From: Streptomyces albireticuli
GTDB lineage: Bacteria > Actinomycetota > Actinomycetes > Streptomycetales > Streptomycetaceae
Assembly (NCBI RefSeq): GCF_021228125.1
Contig: NZ_JAJQQS010000021.1
Span: forward strand, 102,782-166,781
DNA: 64,000 nt
Direction of reading: 5' to 3'
Position numbers and translations under genes: made by a program. The notes under the pieces are model-generated. The model was not told where the DNA came from. It saw only the letters and a list, made by a program, of their open reading frames with translations, and did no database searches. Every line of letters starts with the position of its first letter. The stretch's first letter is position 1. Positions 8,893 to 19,800 of the stretch are shown here, in pieces.

Positions 8893-8928
8893 GTTTCGCG
8901 TCAGTGACGATGGCTCCGCGCGTGTTAC
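8893..8928 (-). promoter_or_regulatory. GlnR-like binding box upstream of amtB
   Basis: On the minus strand the boxes read GTAAC-n6-GGAGC-n4-GTCAC-n6-GAAAC. The proximal pair (8893-8908) fits the GlnR consensus gTnAC-n6-GaAAC exactly. The distal pair is weaker and offset by 2 bp from the usual 11-bp phasing. It lies about 105-140 nt upstream of the amtB start. The remaining 300-nt gap to nsdA holds a 12-bp palindrome GCCCGTACGGGC (8814-8825) and no gene. Confidence 0.65.
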
Positions 8929-9085
8929 GCCCGGATGAACCGCGGGGGTGCGGGGTTCCGCTCGCCGTCGCCCCCGTGTCATCGGACGACCGACCGCGAC
9001 GACCGCCCTGTGTGACCTGGCGTGGGGGAGCCGAGTCGGGCTGTACGGGAAGTCGCCGCGGCCGGGATCAGGGGCCGGAGGAAGC

Positions 9086-10597
9086 TCAGACCGCGTGCAC
9101 GGCCTCCGCCGATTCCGGCAGGTGGACGCCCAGCTGTTCGGTGAGTGCGATGACCTCGGCGACTTCGCCGAAGTCCCGGACGGCGTTGTCCACGGTCTTG
9201 CGGAGGCGGTTGTTGACCCGCTCCGAGCGGACCTGCTTGGCGATCTTCAGGGCCTTCCCGGCGAGGACCGTGGACTGCTCGGGCTCGCGCTCCATCAGGT
9301 GCACGGTGGCCATGCCGATGAGGTTGAGCGCATACGACCGGTGGTGCTCGGTGTCGTGCTCGAAGAGCTCGACGGCCCGCTCCATCTTGGGGCGCGCGAG
9401 GGAGGCGTAGGTCGGGCTGCGGCCGGCCACATAGGCGAGGTCGCGGTAGGAGTGGGCGTTCTCGGCGTTGAGCTCGGCCTCGGAGAAGAAGCGGATCCAG
9501 TCGGGGTCGCCGTCACCCGCCGCGCAGTCGGAGAAGCAGTCCTCCGCCATGTTCACCGCGCGCTTGCACTTGGCGGGCTGGCCCATGTTGGCGTAGGCGC
9601 GGGCCTCGACGGCGTAGAGCATCGCCTGGGTGCGGGAGGTGGCCGTCTCGCGGGAGCCGTACTGCCCGAGGTGGATCAGCTCCAGGGCGTCGTCCGGCCG
9701 GCCGAGGTGGATCATCTGGCGGCTCATGCTGGAGAGGATGTACGAACCGAGGGGGCGGTCTCCCGCCTCCTTGGCGGCGTGCAGGGCCAGGACGAAGTAC
9801 TTCTGCGCGGTGGGGTGGAGGCCGATGTCGTAACTCATCCAGCCGGCCAGCTCGGCCAGCTCGGCGGCGGCCCGGAAGAGCCGCTTGGAGGTGGCCTCCG
9901 GCTGGGGCTCCTGGAGCAGGTCGGTGACCTCGTGGAGCTGGCCGACGACGGCCTTGCGGCGCAGGCCGCCGCCGCACTGGGCGTCCCACTGCCGGAACAT
10001 CATGGTCGTGGACTCGAGGAGATCCAGCTCGGGCGCGGAAAGGCGGGACGCGCGCGTGGCGGACTGCCCGTCGCGGAGGTCGCGGCCGGAGAGGCCGGGG
10101 GCCAGCCAGCGCTGCATGGGCTCGATCAGCGCGGGGCCCGCGGAGAGGGCGAGCGAGGCGCCGAGGAAGCCCCGGCGGGCCAGCATCAGGTCGCTGCGGG
10201 AGAACTCGCTGATGAGCTCGACGGTCTGGGGGCCCGCCCAGGGCAGGTCGACCCCCGAGACGGAGGGCGACTGATGGGCGGTGCGCAGGCCGATGTCCTC
10301 GATGCCGACGACGCAGCCGAAGCGCTCGGAGAACAGCTCGGAGAGGATCTTGGGGATCGGCTCGCGCGGCTGCTCGCCGTCGAGCCAGCGGCGGACGCGT
10401 GAGGTGTCCGTGCTGATGTGGTGGGCACCGAGCTGTCGTGCTCTGCGGTTGACCTGACGCGCCAGCTCGCCCTTCGACCAGCCGCTGCGCAGGAACCAGG
10501 AGCCCAACTGCTCGTTGGGACGCTTCTCGGGCCGATCCGACCTGTCGGCCTTGTCGGCCCTCTCGGCACCTTCGGTGCCGCTGCCGTTGCCGCCCAC
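9086..10597 (-). CDS. nsdA: NsdA, TPR-type negative regulator of sporulation and antibiotic production
   Basis: 503 residues. Its position between amtB and ftsY and its sequence match NsdA of S. coelicolor (SCO5582), known as a negative regulator of differentiation and actinorhodin production. The N-terminal 40 residues are charged and low-complexity. A helix-turn-helix-like segment follows (SKGELARQVNRRARQL, then TDTSRVRRWLDGEQP). The remainder is alpha-helical with tetratricopeptide-like repeats. A hydrophobic stretch RRGFLGASLALSAGPALI near 145-160 looks like a buried helix or cryptic signal. GTG start at 10597. The 450-nt gap to the divergent gene at 11050 must hold both promoters; I see no gene in it. 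Confidence 0.9.
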   Translation of the reverse strand: MGGNGSGTEGAERADKADRSDRPEKRPNEQLGSWFLRSGWSKGELARQVNRRARQLGAHHISTDTSRVRRWLDGEQPREPIPKILSELFSERFGCVVGIEDIGLRTAHQSPSVSGVDLPWAGPQTVELISEFSRSDLMLARRGFLGASLALSAGPALIEPMQRWLAPGLSGRDLRDGQSATRASRLSAPELDLLESTTMMFRQWDAQCGGGLRRKAVVGQLHEVTDLLQEPQPEATSKRLFRAAAELAELAGWMSYDIGLHPTAQKYFVLALHAAKEAGDRPLGSYILSSMSRQMIHLGRPDDALELIHLGQYGSRETATSRTQAMLYAVEARAYANMGQPAKCKRAVNMAEDCFSDCAAGDGDPDWIRFFSEAELNAENAHSYRDLAYVAGRSPTYASLARPKMERAVELFEHDTEHHRSYALNLIGMATVHLMEREPEQSTVLAGKALKIAKQVRSERVNNRLRKTVDNAVRDFGEVAEVIALTEQLGVHLPESAEAVHAV

Positions 10598-11049
10598 CTG
10601 GAAGCCCCCATCCCGAACTCTGCTCTGTGCGTGAACCGCGGACAGCCCGCCGTCCGTCGTGGCGGCGCGTCCGGCGATGCAACACCCCGGTCAGGGGTAG
10701 TAACGACCGAGCGGTGGAACGGGCCACGCCCTCCGGCGTACCCGTCCGTGGGTGCATCTCCTTGGCTCCGTGCACCGAAAGTAATCCTACGATCACCGCT
10801 CCCGCGAGTGCAGTCCAGTAAACGCCACCATTCGCCACCCCAAGGAATGAACTCAACCGCACCTCTACGCGATTGACTTGACACATGGCGATCAGGGCGG
10901 GGGCGGACCGGAGCACGTCATGGCGCGCGGCCTGTTCCGCACCACCGGTCGCGCACCGTCACGCCGCCACGGAAAGGGATTCGGCAACCGTCCGTGTTCG
11001 AGACACTCCGAGTCGTAACCATCGGCGAGCACGACCCGTTGGAGGGGGC

Positions 11050-11721
11050 ATGGGCTTCACAATCGGCGGCATCCGGGACCTGCGCTCGAGCTCTCGGCGC
11101 CGCGGACGCGCGTCGGAGTACGCGACCACGGTGGCGGAGTACACCGGCCTGTGGGGATGGGACGTGGTCCCGGGCGCCCGCGCCACCCGCGGCGGGGGCG
11201 TGATGTGTTCGTGCGGCGCCGCCGACTGCCCCTCCCCCGGCGCGCACCCGTTGTCCTTCGCGCCGCCGGTCCCCGCGGGCGCCACGCTCGACGCCGCGGC
11301 GGCCGCGTGGGCCGAGGTGCCGGGCGCCGCCGTGCTGCTGCCCGTGGGCCGCTCGTTCGACGTCCTGGAGGTCGCCGAGCCGGTCGCCCGGCACGCGCTG
11401 GCCCGGCTGGAGCGGATGGGTCTGCCGCTGGGCCCGGTGGCGCTGACGCCGCACGGCCGGGCGCTGTTCTTCGTGGCGCCCGGCGCCGCCGCCGAACTCC
11501 CCCAGCTCCTCTACCGCATGGGCTGGGACGACGCCCGGCTCGATCTGCGCTGCCTGGGCCCCGGCGACCACATCACGGCCCCGCCCTCCGACCACGCGGG
11601 TCTGGGCCCCATGCGCTGGCTGCGCCCGCCGACCCTGGACACGGCGGGCCGCCCCCCGCAGGCCCGGCTGCTGCTGGGCACCCTGGCGTACGTCTGCCAC
11701 CGCACGCCGTCCCGCGGTTGA
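11050..11721 (+). CDS. Prim-Pol N-terminal-domain protein
   Basis: 223 residues with the features of the stand-alone 'bifunctional DNA primase/polymerase N-terminal' family common in Streptomyces. The diagnostic CSCGAADCPSPGAHPL lies near residues 55-70. The strand expected to carry the catalytic D-x-D reads SFDVLEVAE, so the canonical acidic pair is not obvious and activity is uncertain. There is no helicase domain. ATG at 11050 is preceded by GGAGGG. It lies divergently from nsdA and convergently with ftsY, matching the SCO5581 position. Its physiological role is not known to me. Confidence 0.75.
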   Translation: MGFTIGGIRDLRSSSRRRGRASEYATTVAEYTGLWGWDVVPGARATRGGGVMCSCGAADCPSPGAHPLSFAPPVPAGATLDAAAAAWAEVPGAAVLLPVGRSFDVLEVAEPVARHALARLERMGLPLGPVALTPHGRALFFVAPGAAAELPQLLYRMGWDDARLDLRCLGPGDHITAPPSDHAGLGPMRWLRPPTLDTAGRPPQARLLLGTLAYVCHRTPSRG

Positions 11722-11866
11722 GCTTCCCGGGAGCCGAGGGCGGAGCGCCGCCCGCACAGACGTCGGGGCCCCGCCGCAGCTGCACCTGCGGCGGGGCCCC
11801 GACATGGTCCGGGAGGGTGTGTCCCTCCGGATGATCCGGCGGCTCCGGGTCACTGCCCGGTCGGCG

Positions 11867-13102
<1,236 letters not shown>

Positions 13103-13332
13103 AACGCACCCAGTATCGGACACCACGCCGCGGGCGCACGGCCGCGCCGCTGACATGTGACTTGCTACCCAGTTCGTATTTAACGACAAGGACCAAAGGC
13201 ACTAACCGGCCAAAGTTGGAGCAAAGTACGATGGCGTGACCCTGTGTGACGCGCGTAGAGTCCGCAGCGTCTCTTTCTGCCCAGGCCTCAGCGCTTGACC
13301 CGCCCCCGCTTCACCCGCACGGAGCCCCCCAC

Positions 13333-14802
13333 ATGGACAACGTCGTCCCCGCCGATTCCGAAGGCGCAATAGAAACCCGCGGCATCGAGCCCGTACCGGA
13401 TCACGAGCGCCACGGCAGGGTCCGCGAGCTCTTCCCGACCTGGGTCGCCGCCAACATCAGTGTGCTGCTGCTCACCATGGGCGCCGCCCTGGTGGTCTTC
13501 AACCAGCTGAACTTCTGGCAGGTCCTCATCGTCGCCGCGTGCGCCGCGCTCGCGTCGTTCGGCATGGTCGGCGTGCTGTCGGTCTCCGGCAAGTGGGGCG
13601 GTGCCCCCGGCGCGATGCTCTCCCGCGCGACCTTCGGTGTCCGCGGCAACCTCTTCCCGGGCGCGATCCTCTGGGTCGCCCGCTTCGGATGGGAGACGAT
13701 CAACGCGGTCACCGGCGCGTACGCGGTGCTGACCGTTCTGGACCTGCTCTTCGGCATCAAGAGCAACAACATCCTCATCGTCATCACGCTGTTCGTGTTC
13801 GTCGCCTGCACCTTCCTGGTGAGCGGCATGGGCCGTAAGGCCCTGAACGTGTGCAACACGTGGTCGACGTACCTCTTCGGCATCTTCAGCGTGCTGGTGC
13901 TCGGCTACCTGATCGCCAACATCCACTGGGACGACGTCTTCTCCAAGCCCGCCGGCACCACGGCGATGATGATCGCCGGTATCGGCACCATCGCCGCCGG
14001 TGGCATCAGCTGGGTGCCCACCGGCCCCGACTTCACGCGCTACCTCCCGCACGCCGCGTCCGGCAAGAAGATCGCCGGTGTGACGATCTCCGGCGCCGGT
14101 CTCGTGATGGTCCCGATGGTCCTGATGGGCGCGGTCATGGCCGTGGCCACCCCGGGCCTCGCCGACGCGCCGGACCCGGTCTCCTTCCTCGGCGACATCC
14201 TGCCGACCTGGCTGGCCGTGCCGTACCTGATCACCGCGATCGTCGGCATGCTGCTGATCAACAGCCTCTCGATGTACTCCGCCGGCTTCACCGCCCAGAC
14301 CATGGGCGTGAAGCTGCCGCGCGCGATGGCCGTCAGCATCAACGCCCTGATCTCGCTGGTCGGCGGCCTGCTGCTGATGCTGGTCGCGAAGAGCTTCCTC
14401 AGCTCCTTCATCACCTTCCTGATCCTGCTCGCGGTCTCCTTCTCCGCCTGGATCGGCGTCTACGCCGTCGACATGGCCCGCCGCCGGACGCGCGCCGTGC
14501 GCTACGACGCGGAGGGCCTGATGGACACCGGCCGCACCAGCCGCTACTGGTACGTCGGCGGTTTCTGCTGGCAGGCGATGACGGCCTGGACCGTCGCGCT
14601 GGCCGCCGGTATCTGCTTCACGAAGTGCGACTGGTTCACCGGTCCGCTGGCCTCCACGTTCGTCGGCAAGTACGGCCTGAGCTGGGCCGCGACGATCGCG
14701 ATCTCGGCGATCCTGATGGCGGTGCTGCCCACGCCGAAGGAGGGCGGCTCCTCCTCGGAGGCGGCTGAGGCCGCTTCTTCTCCGGAGAAGGTCGCGGCGT
14801 AG
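13333..14802 (+). CDS. NCS1-family cytosine/purine permease
   Basis: 489-residue inner-membrane transporter with about 12 hydrophobic helices and a soluble N-terminal 45 residues. Family features include SGKWGGAPGAMLSRATFGVRG near 95 and GGISWVPTGPDFTRYLP near 225, both typical of the nucleobase:cation symporter-1 (PurCyt permease) family. The substrate (cytosine, other nucleobases, hydantoin or allantoin) cannot be told from sequence and there is no catabolic gene beside it. The ATG at 13333 follows GGAG at 13321. It ends in a Ser/Glu/Ala-rich tail, with a strong terminator after it. Confidence 0.88.
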   Translation: MDNVVPADSEGAIETRGIEPVPDHERHGRVRELFPTWVAANISVLLLTMGAALVVFNQLNFWQVLIVAACAALASFGMVGVLSVSGKWGGAPGAMLSRATFGVRGNLFPGAILWVARFGWETINAVTGAYAVLTVLDLLFGIKSNNILIVITLFVFVACTFLVSGMGRKALNVCNTWSTYLFGIFSVLVLGYLIANIHWDDVFSKPAGTTAMMIAGIGTIAAGGISWVPTGPDFTRYLPHAASGKKIAGVTISGAGLVMVPMVLMGAVMAVATPGLADAPDPVSFLGDILPTWLAVPYLITAIVGMLLINSLSMYSAGFTAQTMGVKLPRAMAVSINALISLVGGLLLMLVAKSFLSSFITFLILLAVSFSAWIGVYAVDMARRRTRAVRYDAEGLMDTGRTSRYWYVGGFCWQAMTAWTVALAAGICFTKCDWFTGPLASTFVGKYGLSWAATIAISAILMAVLPTPKEGGSSSEAAEAASSPEKVAA

Positions 14803-14844
14803 CGCGTAGCGCCTGCGGCGCGCGCCCGCACCTGGTTCACCGAG

Positions 14845-14878
14845 CGTCCCCTTCGCCGTTGTCACGGCGGAGGGGACG
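14845..14878 (+). terminator. Intrinsic terminator of the NCS1 permease gene
   Basis: Arms CGTCCCC (14845-14851) and GGGGACG (14872-14878), extended by CGCCG/CGGCG inside, followed by TTTCTGTTTGTT. The remaining 300 nt up to the glcP terminator contain no gene that I can support. Confidence 0.8.
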
Positions 14879-15180
14879 TTTCTGTTTGTTGCGGGACTCT
14901 GTTTGTGCGGGACCGTCTGTACGGGCCGCTCCGCGGCGGCCGTCTCCCGGGGGGCGCGGTCGCGGGCACACCGCCGCGCCGCGCCGCGCCGCCTCCGGCG
15001 GAACCTGTGGGGGCTGGGGCCGGGGGCGGGGCGCTCCGGGGTGTCGCGGGACTGCTTCGCTTTACGTCCTGCGGCACCCCTGCGCGTCCCGCCCCCTGCG
15101 TTCCCGGCTGCCCCGTCCAGGGCCCCGGGGCGGAGCCTGCCCTCCATCGTCACCGGGAGGCGTACGTACACACAAAAGGG

Positions 15181-15214
15181 CGCTGCCCCGGCTCGTCGGT
15201 GAGCCGGGGCAGCG
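15181..15214 (-). terminator. Terminator of glcP
   Basis: Perfect 14-bp stem, CGCTGCCCCGGCTC and GAGCCGGGGCAGCG, around GTCGGT, flanked by A- and T-rich ends. It lies about 28 nt after the glcP stop. Confidence 0.8.
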
Positions 15215-15241
15215 TCCTTTGAGGAGAGGGCAGCGGGGGGG

Positions 15242-16660
15242 TTAGCCCATCTCCTCCAACGCCTTGCCCTTGGTCTCCTTCACGAACTTCATCACGAAGG
15301 GGATCGAGAGCACGGCGAAGACCGTGTAGATCACGTACGTACCGGACAGGTTCCAGTCCGCCAGGCTCGGGAAGCTCGCGGTGATGGCCCAGTTGGCGAC
15401 CCACTGCGCGGAGGCCGCCACACCGAGCGCCGCTGCGCGGATGCGGTTCGGGAACATCTCGCCGAGGAAGACCCAGACCACGACGCCCCACGAGAGGGCG
15501 AAGAAGAGCACGAACGCGTGGGCCGCGATCAGGGCCACCGTGCCCTCGGTGGTCGGCAGGGAGCCGTCGGCGGCCTTGGCGGAGAAGGCCCACGCCTCCA
15601 GGGCCAGGGAGACCGCCATACCGGCGGAGCCGACGAGCGCGAGCGGCTTGCGGCCGATGCGGTCGACGAAGATCATCGCGATCACGGTGCCGACGATGTT
15701 GATGATCGACGTGGTGAACGAGTAGAGGAACGAGTCGCTCGGGTCGATGCCGACGGACTGCCAGAGGGTGGCCGAGTAGTAGAAGGCCACGTTGATGCCG
15801 ACGAGCTGCTGGAAGACCGAGAGGCCGATGCCGACCCAGACGATGGGCAGCAGGCCCGCCTTGCCGCCGAGGAGGTCCTTGAAGGTGGACTTCTGCTCGC
15901 TGTGCATGGCGAGCTCGATCTCGGTGACGCGCTTGTCGAGGTCGACGGTGTGGCCCTCGACGTCGGCCAGGACGGCCTTCGCGCGGTCGATCTTGCCGAC
16001 GGAGATCAGGAAGCGCGGCGACTCGGGGATCGCGAAGGAGAGCAGGCCGTAGAGGACGGCCGGGACGACCATGACGCCGAGCATCAGCTGCCAGGCCTCG
16101 ATGCCCATCACGTGACCGCGCTGGTCACCGTCGGCGAGGTTGAGGATGCCCCAGTTGACGAGCTGGGAGACGGCGATGCCCACCACGATGGCGGCCTGCT
16201 GGAAGGAGCCGAGGCGACCGCGGTACGCGGGCGGGGAGACCTCGGCGATGTAGGCCGGGCCGATGACGGAGGCCATACCGATGGCGATGCCGCCGAGGAC
16301 GCGCCAGAAGGCCAGGTCCCAGAGGGCGAAGGGCAGTGCCGAGCCGACCGCGCTGATCGTGAAGAGCGTCGCGGAGATCTGCATGACGCGGATCCGGCCG
16401 ATGCGGTCCGCGAGGCGGCCGGCGGTGGCGGCACCGATCGCGCAGCCGATCAGGGCGATGGCGATGACCTGGGCCAGGGCGGCGGAGCCGATGTCGTACT
16501 TCCCGCGGATGCCCTCGACAGCGCCGTTGATCACGGAACTGTCGTAGCCGAAGAGGAAGCCACCCATGGCCGCTGCCGCGGTGATGAAGATGACATGGCC
16601 GAGGTGGTCCGGCTGGGCCTTGCGGCCCTCGGACCCCTGCGCCGTCGCAGTGCTGGTCAA
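15242..16660 (-). CDS. glcP: Glucose permease GlcP (MFS sugar transporter)
   Basis: 472-residue 12-helix sugar:proton symporter of the major facilitator superfamily, the same length as S. coelicolor GlcP1, the main glucose importer. Sugar-porter signatures include GFLFGYDSSVINGA near residue 30, GRLADRIGR near 85, PESPRFL near 215, QQLVGINVAFYY near 270 and DRIGRKPL near 325. The TTG start at 16660 is chosen because CAGGAG lies 6 nt upstream and the length then equals the family's; the open frame runs on to 16759. The leader holds an 11-bp inverted repeat (16708-16750). It stands between the NCS1 permease and smc, as SCO5578 does. Confidence 0.93.
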   Translation of the reverse strand: MTSTATAQGSEGRKAQPDHLGHVIFITAAAAMGGFLFGYDSSVINGAVEGIRGKYDIGSAALAQVIAIALIGCAIGAATAGRLADRIGRIRVMQISATLFTISAVGSALPFALWDLAFWRVLGGIAIGMASVIGPAYIAEVSPPAYRGRLGSFQQAAIVVGIAVSQLVNWGILNLADGDQRGHVMGIEAWQLMLGVMVVPAVLYGLLSFAIPESPRFLISVGKIDRAKAVLADVEGHTVDLDKRVTEIELAMHSEQKSTFKDLLGGKAGLLPIVWVGIGLSVFQQLVGINVAFYYSATLWQSVGIDPSDSFLYSFTTSIINIVGTVIAMIFVDRIGRKPLALVGSAGMAVSLALEAWAFSAKAADGSLPTTEGTVALIAAHAFVLFFALSWGVVVWVFLGEMFPNRIRAAALGVAASAQWVANWAITASFPSLADWNLSGTYVIYTVFAVLSIPFVMKFVKETKGKALEEMG

Positions 16661-16707
16661 CGTGAACTCCTGAGGCCCGGCGGCATTGCCGGGCGTGGGG
16701 GGCTGGC

Positions 16708-16750
16708 CCTTCAAGTGGGGCATAACTCCTTGGGGCCCACCACTTGAAGG
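16708..16750. promoter_or_regulatory. Inverted repeat upstream of glcP
   Basis: Perfect 11-bp arms CCTTCAAGTGG (16708-16718) and CCACTTGAAGG (16740-16750), 21 bp apart. A third copy of CACTTGAAG is at 16846-16854 beside the smc stop. The region 16751-16800 is AT-rich. The repeat lies 48-90 nt upstream of the glcP start and could be an operator or an mRNA leader hairpin. Confidence 0.5.
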
Positions 16751-16831
16751 TATTAGCAACGGTGCAGACCTTATGCCTTCATTTTTCTAAGTCAATAGGT
16801 CGTAACCAAGAAGTTTCCTCAGCGCTTCCCC

Positions 16832-16849
16832 AGTGTTGCGTTCAACACT
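16832..16849 (-). terminator. Hairpin after smc
   Basis: Perfect arms AGTGTTG and CAACACT with a CGTT loop, 10 nt past the smc stop on the minus strand. It may also belong to the glcP control region. Confidence 0.5.
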
Positions 16850-16858
16850 TGAAGACGA

Positions 16859-19800
16859 TCACCGCAGGCGCTGGCTGATGACCTTCGAAACCCCATCCCC
16901 CTGCATGGAGACGCCGTAGAGGGCGTCCGCGACCTCCATGGTCCGTTTCTGGTGGGTGATCACGATCAGCTGGGAGCTCTCCTGGAGTTCTTCCATGATC
17001 CTGATCAGCCGCTGGAGGTTGGTGTCGTCCAGCGCCGCCTCGACCTCGTCCATCACGTAGAACGGGCTCGGACGGGCCTTGAAGATCGCCACCAGCAGCG
17101 CCACCGCCGTCAGCGAGCGCTCGCCGCCCGACAGCAGCGACAGCCGCTTGACCTTCTTCCCCGGCGGGCGCGCCTCGACGTCCACACCGGTTGCGAGCAT
17201 GTCGCCGGGATCGGTCAGGACGAGCCTTCCCTCGCCCCCGGGGAACAGCCGGGAGAACACGCCCTCGAACTCACGGGCCGTGTCCCGGTACGCCTCCGTG
17301 AAGACCTCTTCGACGCGCTTGTCGACGTCCTTGACGACCTGGAGCAGGTCGCTGCGGGTCTTCTTCAGGTCCTCCAGCTGTTCGGAGAGGAACCGGTGAC
17401 GCTCCTCCAGCGCCGCGAACTCCTCCAGGGCCAGCGGGTTCACCTTGCCCAGCTGCTGGTACGCGCGCTCGGCCGCCCGCAGCCGCTTCTCCTGCTCGGC
17501 CCGCACGTACGGCACGGTCCCCGGGTCGTCCGACGGTTCCTCGCCGTCGGCCGGAGCCCGCGGTACGGGCCGGTCCGGCCCGTACTCGGCGACCAGCGCC
17601 GTCGGCTCCACGCCCAGCTCCTCCAGGGCCCTGGCCTCCAGCTGCTCGATGCGCAGGCGCTTCTCGGCGCCCAGGACCTCGCCCTTGTGCACCGAGTCCG
17701 TGAGTTTGTCGAGCTCGCTCTTGAGCTCCCGGCCGCGGTTCCGCTCGGCGACCAGCTCGCGTTCCCGTTCGGCCTTGACCGCCTCGGCGTGGGTGCGCTC
17801 CTGCTCGGCACGGACGAGGGACACCTCGACGTGCGCCAGCAGCTGACGGGCACCGGCCGCCACGGCCGAGGCGACCCGCTCCTCGTGCCGCAGCCGGGCG
17901 CGCCGCTGCTCGGCGCGCGCCCGGGCCTCCCGCTCGGCGCGCGCCGCCCGGTCGAGTCCGTCCGCCCGGCCGGCGAGCGCCTTGACCCGCTCCTCGTGCG
18001 TACGGACCTGGAGGCGCGCCTCCATCTCGGTCTGGCGGGCGTTGGCCCCGTCGGCGGCGAGCCGGTCGCGGACGGCGGTGTCGGGCTCGTCGGTGTCCTC
18101 GGGGGCCGCCTCCTCCGTCACCGCCAGCTGTGCGGCGAGTTCACCGGCCTCCTCGGTGGCCCGGACGAGCGCCTCCTCGGCCCGGGTCACGGCCGCGGCC
18201 GTCCTGCCCGCCTCGTCGGCCGCCGCGCGGGCCCGGCCCGCGAGCCGCCCCAGCGCCTGGGCGACCTGGGACTTCTCACGGTCCGCGACGCCGCGCCGGG
18301 CCGCCAGCTCCTCCACGCGCGCGGCGCATGCCGTCCGTCGTTCGCCGGCGGAGTGCTGAGCGGCCGCCAGCTCCGCGCAGCGGGCGTCCAGTACGGCGAG
18401 TTCGGCCGTGGCCTCGTCCACCGCCGAGTGGACCTCCAGGAGGCTCGGGGCGCCGCCGGAGCCGCCCTGTGCGAAGTGGGAGCCGAGCAGGTCGCCCTCG
18501 GCGGTGACGGCGGTGAGCTCCGGACGCGCCGCGACCAGCTCCTCGGCGTCCTCCAGCGTCGCGACGACCACGACGTCGCGCAGCAGCCGCGCGACCGCGG
18601 CCAGCGGGCCGGCGGGTCCGTGGACGAGGTCGGCGGCGGGCACGGCGCCCGCCGGCAGACCGGCGGGCCGCGGCCCGGGAACGTTCCCCGGGGTGGCGAT
18701 CAGGAGTGCCGCCCGTCCCGCGTCGTCCTTACGGAGCAGCCGTAGCGCCCCGGCCGCCGTCGCCGTGTCCGTGACGGCCAGGGCGTCGGCCGCCGCTCCC
18801 AGCGCGGCGGCGACCGGCAGCTCGTGGCCGGGGGTGACGGAGAGCAGTTCCGCCGCCGGTCCGAGCAGTCCGCCCAATCGTTCCTGCGCCGCCAGCAGCG
18901 CGCCCGTGCCGTCCTTACGGCGCAAGCCGAGCGCAAGGGCGTCGCGGCGGGCCGCGGTCGCCGCGCGGCGGCGCTCGGCGGTCGTCGCCGCCTCTCGGGC
19001 CTCGGTCAGCGCGGCCTCGGCGGCGGCCAGCTCCCGGCGGGCCTCCTCGTACAGGCCGGTGAGCTCCGCGTCGCCGGCGTCGAGCCCTTCGACCTCGGCG
19101 CGGTGGCGCTCGTACTCCTCCTGGGCGGCGGTGGCCCGCTCCAGGGCCTCGTCACGGGCGGTGGCCAGCCGGTCGATCTCGGCCTGCGCGGAGGCCGCCC
19201 GGCCGTGGGCCGCCGTCACCTTTCCCTGGAGCCGGGCCAGGCCCTCGCGGTGGGCGGCCACGGCCCGCGCGGCGTCCCTGAGCCGCCGTTCCTCCGCCGC
19301 CAGGCGGCGCTCCAGCTCGGCGCGGTGTTCCGCCGTGTCCTCCAGCGCGCGGCCCGCCGCCTCCAGGGCCGCCTCCAGCTCGGCTTCCTGCTCACGGACG
19401 CGGGCCGCCTCGCGCTCCAGGTCCTCCGGGTCGCGGCCGCGCCGCTCCTCACCGGGTGCCGAGGTGGCGCTCGTGACCCGCTGATCGGCGAGGCCGATCG
19501 TGCCGCGCACCCGTTCCGCGAGCCGGGACAGCTCGTACCAGGTCTGCTGGGCCCGGGCCAGGCGCGGGGCGAGGGTCCGGACCTGCTCCTCCAGCTCGGC
19601 CTCCCGCAGCGCCGCCTCGCGGAGACCGGCCTCGGCGGCCTCCTTGCGGGCCTTGAGCGCGGCCTCGTCCGCGAGCTCCGCGCGCAGCGCTTCCCGCAGG
19701 GTCACGAGGTCGTCGGCGAGCAGCCGCAGCCGGGCGTCGCGCAGATCCGCCTGGATGACCGCGGCCCGGCGCGCGACCGCGGCCTGCCGTCCCAGCGGCT

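Noticed and set aside
13246..13332. Longer N-terminus for the NCS1 permease
   Set aside because: The added residues are not membrane-like or conserved, and the ATG at 13333 has a GGAG in front.
14880..15170. Several 70-130-residue frames on both strands between the NCS1 permease and glcP
   Set aside because: They overlap each other, have Arg/Pro/Gly-rich translations and no ribosome sites; the interval lies between two strong terminators.
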